From: JANNAT01 sp031384605
Lineage (GTDB): Bacteria; Pseudomonadota; Alphaproteobacteria; Rhodobacterales; Rhodobacteraceae
DNA length: 64,000 bases
Direction: 5' to 3'
Assembly (NCBI GenBank): GCA_031384605.1
Contig: JANNAT010000050.1
Span: forward strand, 35,439-99,438
Position numbers and translations under genes: made by a program. The number at the start of each line of letters is the position of its first letter. Position 1 is the stretch's first letter. Positions 1-7,917 of the stretch are shown one piece after another. A model generated the notes under the pieces. The model ran no database searches. It had not been told where the DNA came from and saw nothing but the letters and a program-made list of their open reading frames with translations.

Positions 1-801
1 TGGTTTGGCAACGCACAGCTGGGGCCGATCTATCTGGGCACTTTCGGTGTGATCAGTTTGGCCACCGGGGCGATCTGGTTCATGATCATCGGCGCACATT
101 TCTGGCAGGTTGCCGGATATAATCCAGCTGTGTTCATGCGCGATCTGTTCTGGATGTCGCTTGAACCACCGGGTGCTGAATGGGGTCTGCGAATTCCGCC
201 AATGCAGGAAGGCGGGTTGTTCCTGCTGGCCGGGTTCTTCTTTCTGATCTCGTTGTCCACATGGTGGGTGCGCACTTATCTGCGTGCAGAGGCTTTGGGC
301 ATGGGCAAACACGTTGCCTGGGCCTTTGCAGCGGCGATCTGGCTGGTGTTAGTGCTGGGCCTTATCCGCCCGGTGATGATGGGATCATGGTCAGAAGCCG
401 TGCCTTATGGCATCTTCCCGCATCTGGATTGGACGAACCTGTTTTCGCTGACCTATGGCAACCTGTTTTACAATCCCTTCCACGCGCTTTCGATTGTCTT
501 CCTGTATGGATCGGCCGTGCTGTTTGCGATGCACGGGGCGACCATTCTTTCGGTCACCCGGCTGGGGGGCGACCGCGAGCTGGAACAGATCGTCGATCGT
601 GGCACTGCATCCGAACGGGCGGCTTTGTTCTGGCGCTGGACCATGGGGTTCAATGCCACGATGGAAGGCATTCACCGCTGGGCCTGGTGGTTTGCGGTGT
701 TGGTGCCGATCACGGGTGGCATTGGCATTCTTTTGACTGGAACAGTTGTTGATAACTGGTTTGTCTGGGCGCAGGTCCACGGCTATGCCCCGCCGGATTG
801 A
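1..801 (+). CDS. pufM: Photosynthetic reaction centre M subunit (5' truncated by window edge)
   Basis: Reaction-centre M chain, an integral membrane protein that with PufL binds the bacteriochlorophyll special pair, bacteriopheophytin, the quinones and the non-haem iron. The reading frame is open from base 1, so about 40 N-terminal residues lie outside the window; 266 codons remain. Key residues are intact. The special-pair ligand His is in NPFHALSIVF (codon 161, equivalent to M202). The iron ligands are His in FAMHGATIL (codon 178, M219), Glu in GGDRELEQI and His in ATMEGIHRWA. Hydrophobic segments match the last four helices of the family. It is followed 20 bases later by pufX, as in the puf operon of Rhodobacter. 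The identification is firm; only the N terminus is missing. Confidence 0.97.
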   Translation, partial: WFGNAQLGPIYLGTFGVISLATGAIWFMIIGAHFWQVAGYNPAVFMRDLFWMSLEPPGAEWGLRIPPMQEGGLFLLAGFFFLISLSTWWVRTYLRAEALGMGKHVAWAFAAAIWLVLVLGLIRPVMMGSWSEAVPYGIFPHLDWTNLFSLTYGNLFYNPFHALSIVFLYGSAVLFAMHGATILSVTRLGGDRELEQIVDRGTASERAALFWRWTMGFNATMEGIHRWAWWFAVLVPITGGIGILLTGTVVDNWFVWAQVHGYAPPD

Positions 802-821
802 TCGGGAAAAGGAGCACTATC

Positions 822-1052
822 ATGGCAGAAAAATTCTACGGTGACATCAGCGAAACCATGGCAATGCGGGTTTGGGTATTGTCGCAAATGCTGCGCGGTA
901 TGGGTTGGGCGGCCCTGGGAACCCTGATTGTCGGTGGCATATTGCTGGCCATCTGGGGCGTAGGTTTGCTGTTGCCGCAAGCCAGCAAGGAAGCTCCATC
1001 ACCATACACCTTGCAACTGGAAATCACGGCACCGCTGTTGCAAACGGTTTAG
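822..1052 (+). CDS. pufX: PufX, RC-LH1 core complex quinone-channel protein
   Basis: A 76-residue protein with one central membrane helix (roughly residues 24-46, from MGWAALGTL to WGVGLLL) and polar ends. PufX of Rhodobacter sphaeroides is 82 residues. PufX opens the LH1 ring and allows quinone exchange with cytochrome bc1. Supporting features are position directly after pufM, size, single-helix topology and the pattern MRVWVLSQMLRGMGWA, which parallels the Rhodobacter stretch before the helix. The ATG at 822 is preferred because GGAG lies at 811-814; an upstream in-frame start at 798 would overlap the pufM stop and lacks a ribosome site. PufX evolves fast, so the call rests partly on context. 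The alternative, an unrelated small membrane protein, is unlikely. Confidence 0.85.
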   Translation: MAEKFYGDISETMAMRVWVLSQMLRGMGWAALGTLIVGGILLAIWGVGLLLPQASKEAPSPYTLQLEITAPLLQTV

Positions 1053-1064
1053 CAGATCCTGTTT

Positions 1065-1201
1065 CGGGCGGCGCAAATCGCCCGGCATATCACGATGTTT
1101 GGGCCCAAATTCGGCCCGAACTCTGGGCATATCCATGGCCCGGTTCCCTTCCTGCCCGGCAGGAACCTGGTGCCGTGTGCAACCCACGCGGCACCCTTTT
1201 T
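1065..1201 (+). terminator. Hairpin series between pufX and dxs
   Basis: Three inverted repeats follow the pufX stop. A GC-rich hairpin has CGGGCG at 1065-1070 and CGCCCG at 1079-1084. A near-perfect palindrome has arms TTCCTGCC at 1149-1156 and GGCAGGAA at 1158-1165. A third stem has GGTGCCG at 1169-1175 and CGGCACC at 1189-1195 and is followed by CTTTTT (1196-1201), a typical intrinsic terminator. The terminator ends only 14 bases before the dxs start, so the puf message probably ends here in part. The first hairpin may protect the 3' end of the puf transcript. Confidence 0.65.
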
Positions 1202-1215
1202 ACAGGTGAAACCCG

Positions 1216-3126
1216 ATGAGCCGGCCCCATACGCCCACCCTTGACCGCGTTCATTTTCCTGCCGATCTGCGTGGGATGTCTGACGCCGATTTGGCCCTTG
1301 TCGCGGACGAACTGCGCGCCGAAGTCATTTCGGTGGTGTCTGAAACCGGCGGGCATCTTGGATCATCCTTGGGTGTGGTCGAACTGACAGTCGCCATTCA
1401 TGCGGTGTTCAACACCCCGACGGATAAGTTGATCTGGGACGTAGGCCACCAGTGTTATCCGCACAAAATACTGACCGGACGGCGCGAACGGATGCGAAGC
1501 CTGCGCCAAGGCGGCGGGCTGTCTGGTTTTACCAAACGATCCGAGTCTGAATACGATCCGTTTGGTGCCGCACATTCGTCAACATCAATTTCCGCCGCCT
1601 TGGGGTTTTCAGTTGGCCGCGATATGGGCCAGCCGACGGGTGATGCGATTGCCGTTATCGGTGATGGGGCCATTACCGCAGGCATGGCTTATGAAGCGAT
1701 GAACGCAGCGGGCCATCTGAACAAGCGGCTGTTCGTGATCCTGAACGACAATGATATGAGCATTGCGCCCCCGGTGGGTGCCTTGAATAAATACCTGAAT
1801 GATCTGTCGGCCACTGGCCCGTTTGCATTGCTGAAGGGCATGGCCGACGGAATCGAATCAGCCTTGCCCGGCCCAATGCGCGATGGCGCGCGGCGTGCGC
1901 GGCAGCTGGTCACTGGCATGCCGGGTGGCGGGACGTTGTTTGAAGAGTTTGGCTTCAGCTATATCGGCCCGATTGACGGCCACGACATGCCAACCGTTCT
2001 GGCCACTTTGCGCGCTGCCAAAACCCGCGCGACGGGGCCAGTTTTGATCCATGCGATTACGGTCAAAGGCAAAGGCTATGCACCCGCCGAAAATGCCGCC
2101 GACAAATATCACGGTGTGGCCAAGTTTGATGTCATCTCGGGCACCCAAGCCAAATCAAAATCCAATGCACCCGCCTATACCAACGTGTTCGGCATGGCGC
2201 TGACAGATGAGGCTGCCCGCGACGGACGTATCGTTGCAATCACTGCTGCAATGCCATCAGGCACTGGGCTGGACATCATGGCGCAGCGCTTTCCGTCGCG
2301 GGTGTTTGATGTGGGCATTGCCGAACAACACGGCGTCACCTTTGCCGCTGGCATGGCGGCGTCGGGCCTGAAACCCTTCGTCGCGATCTATTCCACCTTC
2401 TTGCAGCGCGGCTATGATCAGATCGTGCATGATGTCGCGCTGCAAGGCTTGCCAGTGCGCTTTGCCGTTGATCGCGCGGGGTTGGTGGGGGCCGACGGTG
2501 CCACCCATGCGGGCGCATTTGATGTGGGGTTCTTGTCGAACTTGCCCGGATTTGTGGTGATGGCGGCAGGGGACGAGGCGGAACTGGTGGATATGGTGGC
2601 CACCGCCGCCGCGCATGACGAAGGGCCCATCGCATTTCGCTATCCGCGCGGCGAAGGCGTGGGGGCGGAAATGCCCGTCCGTGGCCGGGTGTTGGAAATC
2701 GGCAAAGGCCGCGTCGTGCGCGAAGGCACCGGCGTGGCGCTGCTGTCGTTTGGCGCGCATTTGTCGGAATGCCTGCTGGCCGCCGAAGCGCTGGCACAGC
2801 TGGGCATTTCTGTGACAGTTGCCGATGCGCGGTTTGCCAAGCCCTTAGATACCGATCTGATCACCCAATTGGCCCGACACCATCAAGCGGTGATTACAGT
2901 CGAACAAGGGGCAATGGGCGGGTTTGGCGCCCAAGTGCTGCAAAACCTGGCAAACTCTGGCGGGCTTGATCGCGGGTTGCGTCTGCGCACCATGACGCTG
3001 CCCGACCGCTTTATCGAACAAGCCAGTCCCGCGGCAATGTATGCCGATGCCCAACTGACCGCTGCCGACATCACCCGCACAGCGCAAGCCGTTCTGGGGC
3101 TGGGCGAGAAAATACTGCAGGCCTGA
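1216..3126 (+). CDS. dxs: 1-deoxy-D-xylulose-5-phosphate synthase
   Basis: A thiamine-diphosphate enzyme that condenses pyruvate and glyceraldehyde 3-phosphate to DXP, the first step of the MEP isoprenoid pathway that supplies carotenoids, the bacteriochlorophyll tail and quinones. The 636 residues match the family length. The ThDP/metal motif GDGAITAGMAYEAMN is near residue 153. The start has GHLGSSLGVVELTVAIH and WDVGHQCYPHKIL, and the pyrimidine-binding transketolase domain has DRAGLVGADGATHAG near residue 420. The gene follows pufX, the same linkage as the dxs (ORF641) at the end of the puf operon in Rhodobacter. A terminator-like hairpin just upstream suggests that expression is only partly coupled to puf. 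Confidence 0.97.
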   Translation: MSRPHTPTLDRVHFPADLRGMSDADLALVADELRAEVISVVSETGGHLGSSLGVVELTVAIHAVFNTPTDKLIWDVGHQCYPHKILTGRRERMRSLRQGGGLSGFTKRSESEYDPFGAAHSSTSISAALGFSVGRDMGQPTGDAIAVIGDGAITAGMAYEAMNAAGHLNKRLFVILNDNDMSIAPPVGALNKYLNDLSATGPFALLKGMADGIESALPGPMRDGARRARQLVTGMPGGGTLFEEFGFSYIGPIDGHDMPTVLATLRAAKTRATGPVLIHAITVKGKGYAPAENAADKYHGVAKFDVISGTQAKSKSNAPAYTNVFGMALTDEAARDGRIVAITAAMPSGTGLDIMAQRFPSRVFDVGIAEQHGVTFAAGMAASGLKPFVAIYSTFLQRGYDQIVHDVALQGLPVRFAVDRAGLVGADGATHAGAFDVGFLSNLPGFVVMAAGDEAELVDMVATAAAHDEGPIAFRYPRGEGVGAEMPVRGRVLEIGKGRVVREGTGVALLSFGAHLSECLLAAEALAQLGISVTVADARFAKPLDTDLITQLARHHQAVITVEQGAMGGFGAQVLQNLANSGGLDRGLRLRTMTLPDRFIEQASPAAMYADAQLTAADITRTAQAVLGLGEKILQA

Positions 3127-3186
3127 GCGGGCCTGTTGCCAACATTGCATTTTTGAAAGTCACCACGCTATTTTGACAGGGCTACC

Positions 3187-3387
3187 ATGACGCCTGAAAC
3201 CCTAGGACAGGCCATATCCATCCGACGCAAACTGACGGGGCTGACCCAGTCAGATTTGGCGGCTACCCTTGGCGTAACCCGACAATTGATCGGCGAGCTG
3301 GAACGCGGCAAACCTGGAATCCGGTTGCAGGTGGCCCTGCAGGCTTGCATTACCTTGGGACTGTTTTTGCGGATTGATGCGACCTGA
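3187..3387 (+). CDS. Small XRE/HipB-type helix-turn-helix regulator
   Basis: A 66-residue protein that is essentially a single helix-turn-helix domain of the Cro/C1 (HipB-like) class. The recognition region reads LTQSDLAATLGVTRQLI followed by GELERGKPG, typical of XRE folds. The ATG at 3187 is 60 bases after dxs on the same strand and the gene ends just before the bidirectional terminator, so it may be the last gene of the puf-dxs transcript. HipB-like proteins are often antitoxins partnered with HipA kinases, but no partner gene is adjacent. It could be an orphan autoregulator. Target unknown. Confidence 0.75.
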   Translation: MTPETLGQAISIRRKLTGLTQSDLAATLGVTRQLIGELERGKPGIRLQVALQACITLGLFLRIDAT

Positions 3388-3409
3388 GCCTGCAAAACGG
3401 TCGAATACA

Positions 3410-3440
3410 AAAGGCCCCCGCAAAGCGAGGGCCTTTGACC
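3410..3440. terminator. Bidirectional intrinsic terminator between puf-dxs and cycA
   Basis: An 8 bp stem, AAAGGCCC at 3410-3417 and GGGCCTTT at 3429-3436, with an 11-base loop. The A-run before it and the T-run after it give a U tract on either strand, so it can end both the rightward dxs/XRE transcript and the leftward superoperon that finishes with cycA at 3455. Confidence 0.8.
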
Positions 3441-3454
3441 AAGCTCGCGATAAA

Positions 3455-3895
3455 TCAGTTCGCCGCTGGAACCACTGGTGGCGCAAGCGACACAAGATAG
3501 GCGTAAACATCAGCGGCCATTTCGGCATTCTTCACTTTGAACGCCATTTTTCCCTTGGCTGACTTGTCGTTCAACTGGGTTTTCAAGAACTTTTGCGGAT
3601 CCTGAACATATTCGACAAACTTGACTTCATCCCAGATAAGGCCAGCGGCCCCCGCGGCGACGATCGACTCGCCGTATTTGAATTCGGGATAAGATCCCGC
3701 GACGCGACCGATCACACCATAAAGGTTAGGCCCGGTTTTCGATGCCTTGCCCGCCAAAACCTTGCCATCGGCATCAGCCACAACGTGGCAGGCCTGACAT
3801 TGTTTGAATACGGCTTCACCCTTGGCCGCATCGCCTTCGGCCAAAGCCGGCGCGGTTGTTGCCATCAAAGCAAGCATTGCTAGTTTCAGTTTCAT
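3455..3895 (-). CDS. cycA: Cytochrome c2 precursor
   Basis: A soluble periplasmic class I c-type cytochrome that returns electrons from cytochrome bc1 to the photo-oxidised reaction centre. The ATG at 3895 is chosen because AGGGAGAT precedes it and it opens a clear signal peptide (MKLKLAMLALMATTAPALA, cleavage before EGDAAKGE). The haem site is CQACH, near residue 36 of the precursor. The axial Met is probably the one in AKGKMAFKV near residue 119. The insertion-rich 146-residue precursor fits the large cytochrome c2 of Rhodobacter. It is the last gene of the leftward superoperon. In R. sphaeroides a cytochrome c2 gene occupies the equivalent end of the photosynthesis cluster. Confidence 0.93.
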   Translation of the reverse strand: MKLKLAMLALMATTAPALAEGDAAKGEAVFKQCQACHVVADADGKVLAGKASKTGPNLYGVIGRVAGSYPEFKYGESIVAAGAAGLIWDEVKFVEYVQDPQKFLKTQLNDKSAKGKMAFKVKNAEMAADVYAYLVSLAPPVVPAAN

Positions 3896-3962
3896 CGGGA
3901 TCTCCCTGTTTCGCCCTGATGTAGATGTAGTTACAGTATATGTGGATCGTTTTATTGCGCGG

Positions 3963-5174
3963 TCAAGCCACCGCATGCGCCAGTGCGCACCGTTGCCACA
4001 AAGCCGCCAACGCCGTTACCAGATGGTCGATATCGGCATCAGAGTGGAACGGCGATGGGGTGATGCGCAGCCGTTCAGTGCCTTTGGCAACCGTCGGATA
4101 GTTGATCGGTTGCACATAGATCCCCCAATCGCGCATCAAGATATCGCTGATCTGGCGGCATTTTACCGGATCACCGATCATCACCGGAATGATGTGGCTG
4201 TCATTGGCCATATGCGGAATTCCCAACCTGTCCAGTTTGGCGCGCAGCTTGGCCACCTGAAGTTGCTGCAGTTTGCGTTCGACATCCGAGATTTTCAGGT
4301 GCTGAATAGACGCCGTTGCCGCCGCCGCAATGGCCGGGGGCAGGGCGGTGGTAAAGATGAACCCGGATGCAAAACTGCGGATGAAATCACACATCGGGGC
4401 CGACCCGGTGATATAGCCGCCCACCACCCCAAACGCCTTGCCCAACGTGCCCTCAATCAGGTCAATCTGATCGGCCAGCCCTTCGCGTTCTGAAACACCA
4501 CCGCCGCGCGGGCCATACATGCCCACGGCGTGAACCTCGTCGATATAAGTCATCGCACCATGCGCACGCGCCACTTGCACGATTTCCTTGATCGGTGCGA
4601 TATCGCCGTCCATCGAATAGACCGATTCGAACGCCACAATCTTGGGCCGATCACCCACGGCCGCCAGTTTGCGGTCCAGATCGCGCCAATCGTTGTGCTT
4701 CCAGATCACTTTATCCGCGCGCGAATGCCGCACACCTTCGATCATCGAGGCGTGATTGCCCGCATCCGACAAAATCACCACATTGGGAATGCGCGACCCC
4801 AATGTCGACAGCGCCGCCCAGTTCGATACATAGCCCGAGGTGAACAACAGCGCCGCGTCTTTGCCGTGCAGATCGGCCAGTTCCGCCTCTAGCAGCAGGT
4901 GGTTGTGGTTGGTGCCCGAAATATTGCGCGTGCCCCCGGCCCCCGTGCCGCAAGCCTGCACACAATCAACCATCGCTTGCACAACGGCCGGATGCTGACC
5001 CATGCCAAGATAATCGTTGGAACACCAAACGGTGATGTCCTTCACCTCGCCGTCTTTGTGATTGGCGGCGCGGGGAAATTCGCCACGCTTACGCTCCAGC
5101 TCGGCGAAGGTGCGGTAATTGCCTTCGGCCTTCAGCGTGTCGATCTGGGCGCGGAAAATGCTGTCAAAGTCCAT
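3963..5174 (-). CDS. hemA: 5-aminolevulinate synthase
   Basis: A PLP enzyme that condenses glycine and succinyl-CoA to 5-aminolevulinate, the committed tetrapyrrole step in alphaproteobacteria (Shemin pathway). The protein is about 403 residues, the usual size. Motifs are ITVWCSNDYLGMGQHP near residue 50, GAGGTRNISGT, YIDEVHAVGMYG and the PLP lysine in GTLGKAFGVVGG near residue 240. The start MDFDSIFRAQ at 5174 matches family N termini better than the in-frame ATG at 5186; either overlaps the 3' end of puhE by 11-23 bases. Co-transcription with bch genes ties precursor supply to pigment synthesis. A second ALA synthase may exist elsewhere. Confidence 0.96.
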   Translation of the reverse strand: MDFDSIFRAQIDTLKAEGNYRTFAELERKRGEFPRAANHKDGEVKDITVWCSNDYLGMGQHPAVVQAMVDCVQACGTGAGGTRNISGTNHNHLLLEAELADLHGKDAALLFTSGYVSNWAALSTLGSRIPNVVILSDAGNHASMIEGVRHSRADKVIWKHNDWRDLDRKLAAVGDRPKIVAFESVYSMDGDIAPIKEIVQVARAHGAMTYIDEVHAVGMYGPRGGGVSEREGLADQIDLIEGTLGKAFGVVGGYITGSAPMCDFIRSFASGFIFTTALPPAIAAAATASIQHLKISDVERKLQQLQVAKLRAKLDRLGIPHMANDSHIIPVMIGDPVKCRQISDILMRDWGIYVQPINYPTVAKGTERLRITPSPFHSDADIDHLVTALAALWQRCALAHAVA

Positions 5175-5979
5175 TGGCGTCCTCATGCAGGCGGTCTTTA
5201 GATTGCGTTTTGCGGGCTGGCATCATCCAGCGCCACAGCTTTTCATCGGGCAAAGGTAGCACCATGAACCAATGTTCAAGCAGTGCCAGCAAGCAAAGGC
5301 AGGTTAGCAAAGCATAACCTACCGTCATTGCGGGTGTATCGACATTTATCGCACGTTCCAAGAGCAGGGCTGATGCAACCGTCAGCGCCGAAACCGAGAT
5401 TGGGAACATCGCGGTGATCCGGCCATAACGAAAATGGCTGGGCAGATGCGACAAGGGTTTGGGCAGAAACTGGGTATTGATGCGGGGCACGCCAAAAAAC
5501 AGGTTCAACTTGGCCGAAATGCGCGCAAAGAACAGCAAGCCAAAGGTGGCAAATGCAAACGGGTTTTCTGCGTTTGAAGACGCTGTGCCCAACAAAACCA
5601 GTGTCGCAATCAAGGCCAGTTCGTGCCATGCAATGGTACCAACGGCGCGCCAGAACCGGTCTTTGGTTGTAACAAACGGTGGGCAGGGTTCACGGTTGGG
5701 CCCGGTGATCACGCCAGACAGAAACGCCAGTTCAATCCAGCCCCACATCGCAATTGCGGCAAAAAAAGCCAGATAAATGCCTGTCGGCGATAGATCAGCC
5801 AAAGACGCCTGTGCTGCAACAAACCCGACAATTAGCAAAGGCAGCCCGATGATCACCGAATTAAGGTGATCCTGCGCTGTGCCATTGTCGGCCACACGCA
5901 CGCGCCAAAGGATGATTCCGGTGGAAAACCACCACAAGAACAAAGCTATCAGCGCTGCCAACCAGGGGCTGTCACTCAT
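5164..5979 (-). CDS. puhE: PuhE, photosynthetic complex assembly membrane protein
   Basis: An integral membrane protein of about 271 residues with seven or so hydrophobic segments, of the PuhE (DUF3623) family implicated in reaction-centre/LH1 assembly and in control of bacteriochlorophyll production in Rhodobacter capsulatus. Recognisable stretches include LFLWWFSTGIILW near the N terminus and TKDRFWRAVGTIAWHELAL in the middle. The ATG at 5979 (MSDSPWLAAL) is preferred over 5997. It lies between acsF (45-base gap) and hemA (overlap), the canonical order acsF-puhE-hemA. The exact biochemical role is unknown in the family. Confidence 0.9.
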   Translation of the reverse strand: MSDSPWLAALIALFLWWFSTGIILWRVRVADNGTAQDHLNSVIIGLPLLIVGFVAAQASLADLSPTGIYLAFFAAIAMWGWIELAFLSGVITGPNREPCPPFVTTKDRFWRAVGTIAWHELALIATLVLLGTASSNAENPFAFATFGLLFFARISAKLNLFFGVPRINTQFLPKPLSHLPSHFRYGRITAMFPISVSALTVASALLLERAINVDTPAMTVGYALLTCLCLLALLEHWFMVLPLPDEKLWRWMMPARKTQSKDRLHEDANGL

Positions 5980-6024
5980 GGCCGATGGCCTTGCCAAGAT
6001 GGCTGGGTATGGACCAAGTTATGG

Positions 6025-7128
6025 TCAATAGACCGGTTCCATCCGCACGTTCTTTGGCGGCTGACTTTTAATAACCGGAATGGTGTATATCGCAACAAAC
6101 GCATAAAGCGCGGTTGTCCCGGCCGCCATTTTTCCAAACCAACCCGAAATGCCGCCCTTACGCTTGGCCGTATCCATTCGGCCAAAGGCATCGCGCATCC
6201 GGCGCAAGTTTGGCAGCCAGCGCGGATGGTCAATGTCAATTTCAATCGGGAACACTTGGCGGGCAATAGCGCTGGTCTTGCGGAACACCTCTTGGTCATA
6301 CCATTCGATATCAACGCCAAGGGCCTTGTGAAACTCGGGCCGGGCATGATCGCGCACAAACATCGTGGAATAAACCGCGTTCAAAAAGAACCGGATCCAC
6401 AGTTTGTTGGCGAAACTGGTGGTCAGTTTCGGATCGGTGCGCATCAGCAGGGCAAAGGCCTCACCATGGCTGAACTCATCGTTGCACCATTCCTTGAACC
6501 ATTTGAAAATCGGGTGAAACCGCTTGTCAGGGTTCGCCTCAAGGTGCCGATAAATCGTAATGTATCGCGCATAGCCGATTTTTTCAGACAGATAGGTGGC
6601 GTAATAGATGAACTTGGGCCGGAAATAGGTGTATTTCTTGGCCTTGGTTAAAAACCCCAGGTTCACCGCAACGCCCGCCTCACGCAGGGCATCGTTGATG
6701 AAACCGGCATGGCGGGCTTCGTCGCGGGCCATGTAGTTGAACAGCTCGCAGATATCGGGGTTGGTGCCGCGGCGTTTCATTTCCTTATACAGCACACAGC
6801 CCGAAAATTCGGCGGTGCAGGACGATACCAGAAAGTCGATAAACTCACGCCGCAGTTTGGGTTCCATACCGTCCCAATTGGCATCCCATTCCGTCCATTC
6901 GACCGATTTCTTGAAATGGCCCTTGTTCGGATCAGACTTCATCTGCGCAATCAACGCATCCCATTCGCGGCGCACCGGGGTGACATCGACCTTGTCCATT
7001 TCATCGAAATCAGTGGTGTAAAATCGTGGGTTCAGCAGTGTGGTTTCGGTGGCCATCGCGGTGGTGTCGGTCACCGGCGACGACTTATCAATGTCGTCGT
7101 AGAACACATCTTTTGGTGTGGCGTTCAT
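6025..7128 (-). CDS. acsF: Aerobic Mg-protoporphyrin IX monomethyl ester cyclase, catalytic subunit
   Basis: A diiron oxygenase that forms the isocyclic E ring of bacteriochlorophyll using O2. The 367 residues agree with proteobacterial AcsF. The diiron ligand pattern is visible: MARDEARHAGF (ExxH), an upstream EFSGC helix and DEFSHGEAFALL (second ExxH-type site). A hydrophobic stretch near the C terminus (TTALYAFVAIYTIPVI) may anchor it to the membrane. The start overlaps the stop of the preceding bciE by ATGA, which suggests coupled synthesis of the two cyclase subunits. This is the oxygen-dependent route; no anaerobic bchE is seen in the window. Confidence 0.96.
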   Translation of the reverse strand: MNATPKDVFYDDIDKSSPVTDTTAMATETTLLNPRFYTTDFDEMDKVDVTPVRREWDALIAQMKSDPNKGHFKKSVEWTEWDANWDGMEPKLRREFIDFLVSSCTAEFSGCVLYKEMKRRGTNPDICELFNYMARDEARHAGFINDALREAGVAVNLGFLTKAKKYTYFRPKFIYYATYLSEKIGYARYITIYRHLEANPDKRFHPIFKWFKEWCNDEFSHGEAFALLMRTDPKLTTSFANKLWIRFFLNAVYSTMFVRDHARPEFHKALGVDIEWYDQEVFRKTSAIARQVFPIEIDIDHPRWLPNLRRMRDAFGRMDTAKRKGGISGWFGKMAAGTTALYAFVAIYTIPVIKSQPPKNVRMEPVY

Positions 7129-7421
7129 AGCGTCACCTCATCGGAAAACGAAAATTCGCACAGTTCCATGATGCCAAAATCACCGGTCATCCGGGTCCAC
7201 AGGCGTTCTATTGCGGACGCACGGGTGATTGTTGCATCGCGGTCTTCGACAATCAATTCGCCGTAAGCCGCCAGAATCGGTTTCCCATGCACATGCACTT
7301 CATCGCCCGGATAAACCACTGCCCCATTGTTAAACCGAACATGGGCGTGAAAGCTTTCGAAACGATGGCTTACCTCGACGGTGCAGGGCACCTGTTCGGA
7401 TGTTTTGCTGAATAAACCCAT
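7125..7421 (-). CDS. bciE: BciE-type auxiliary subunit of the aerobic cyclase
   Basis: A 98-residue small soluble protein, translationally coupled (ATGA overlap) to acsF and placed between puhC and acsF. That is the position of the small gene in R. sphaeroides shown to encode BciE, which alphaproteobacterial AcsF needs for activity. It has no membrane segment; features are VSHRFESFHAHVRF, a YPGDEVHVHG turn and an acidic C terminus. The assignment rests mainly on synteny, size and my memory of the family rather than on a diagnostic motif. If wrong it would still be a conserved photosynthesis-cluster protein of unknown role. Confidence 0.75.
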   Translation of the reverse strand: MGLFSKTSEQVPCTVEVSHRFESFHAHVRFNNGAVVYPGDEVHVHGKPILAAYGELIVEDRDATITRASAIERLWTRMTGDFGIMELCEFSFSDEVTL

Positions 7422-7459
7422 GATTTCGTTCCCATTCTTCGTTGTCCCAGCCGTGGACG

Positions 7460-7909
7460 TTATTGTGCCATGAGCCGTTCGAACGCAGCCCTGTTGTCTG
7501 ACCCGAATGCGCCTAACTCAACGCTCCAACCGGTATAATCATCAACCGCAGCCAGGCGGCCATTGGCATATTCCACAATACGCAAAGGCTTCAATTTGTC
7601 CACGCCAGCCGTCAGTCTTGCCCGTTCCATCCCGTTCTGGATGACAGTTATAAAGCCGCCATGCGGAAGGTCCATCAAGACGGTGCCATCCATCGCCAGA
7701 ACCGTCACTGCCTGCGCGCCACCACCTTGAAGAAGGATCGTGCGTTCCGCCACAACAGCCGCATCGGCAGGGGTGCCCACACGATCACGGCCCGTCAGAA
7801 CCGAAAACCCTACCAAGGCAATCGTCGCCAGCACCAGCGCAAGCATCCCCAGCAACAACGGCTTGGGGATCATGTCCGGTTTTGCGGTTGGGGCGGCTTT
7901 TGGTGTCAT
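7460..7909 (-). CDS. puhC: PuhC, photosynthetic complex assembly protein
   Basis: A 149-residue protein with one N-terminal membrane helix (about residues 17-40, LLLGMLALVLATIALVGFS) and a periplasmic domain of about 100 residues. PuhC of Rhodobacter is needed for efficient reaction-centre/LH1 assembly. The domain has the family-like pattern VLAMDGTVLMDLPHGGFI followed by GMERARLTAGV. It sits 8 bases after puhB and before bciE in the conserved puhABC order. Confidence 0.88.
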   Translation of the reverse strand: MTPKAAPTAKPDMIPKPLLLGMLALVLATIALVGFSVLTGRDRVGTPADAAVVAERTILLQGGGAQAVTVLAMDGTVLMDLPHGGFITVIQNGMERARLTAGVDKLKPLRIVEYANGRLAAVDDYTGWSVELGAFGSDNRAAFERLMAQ

Positions 7910-7917
7910 GGCAGGCC

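Noticed and set aside
3896..3962. TGT-N10-ACA near the cycA upstream region as a PpsR box
   Set aside because: Spacing is 10, not 12, and the position is within the superoperon upstream of cycA, not at a likely promoter.
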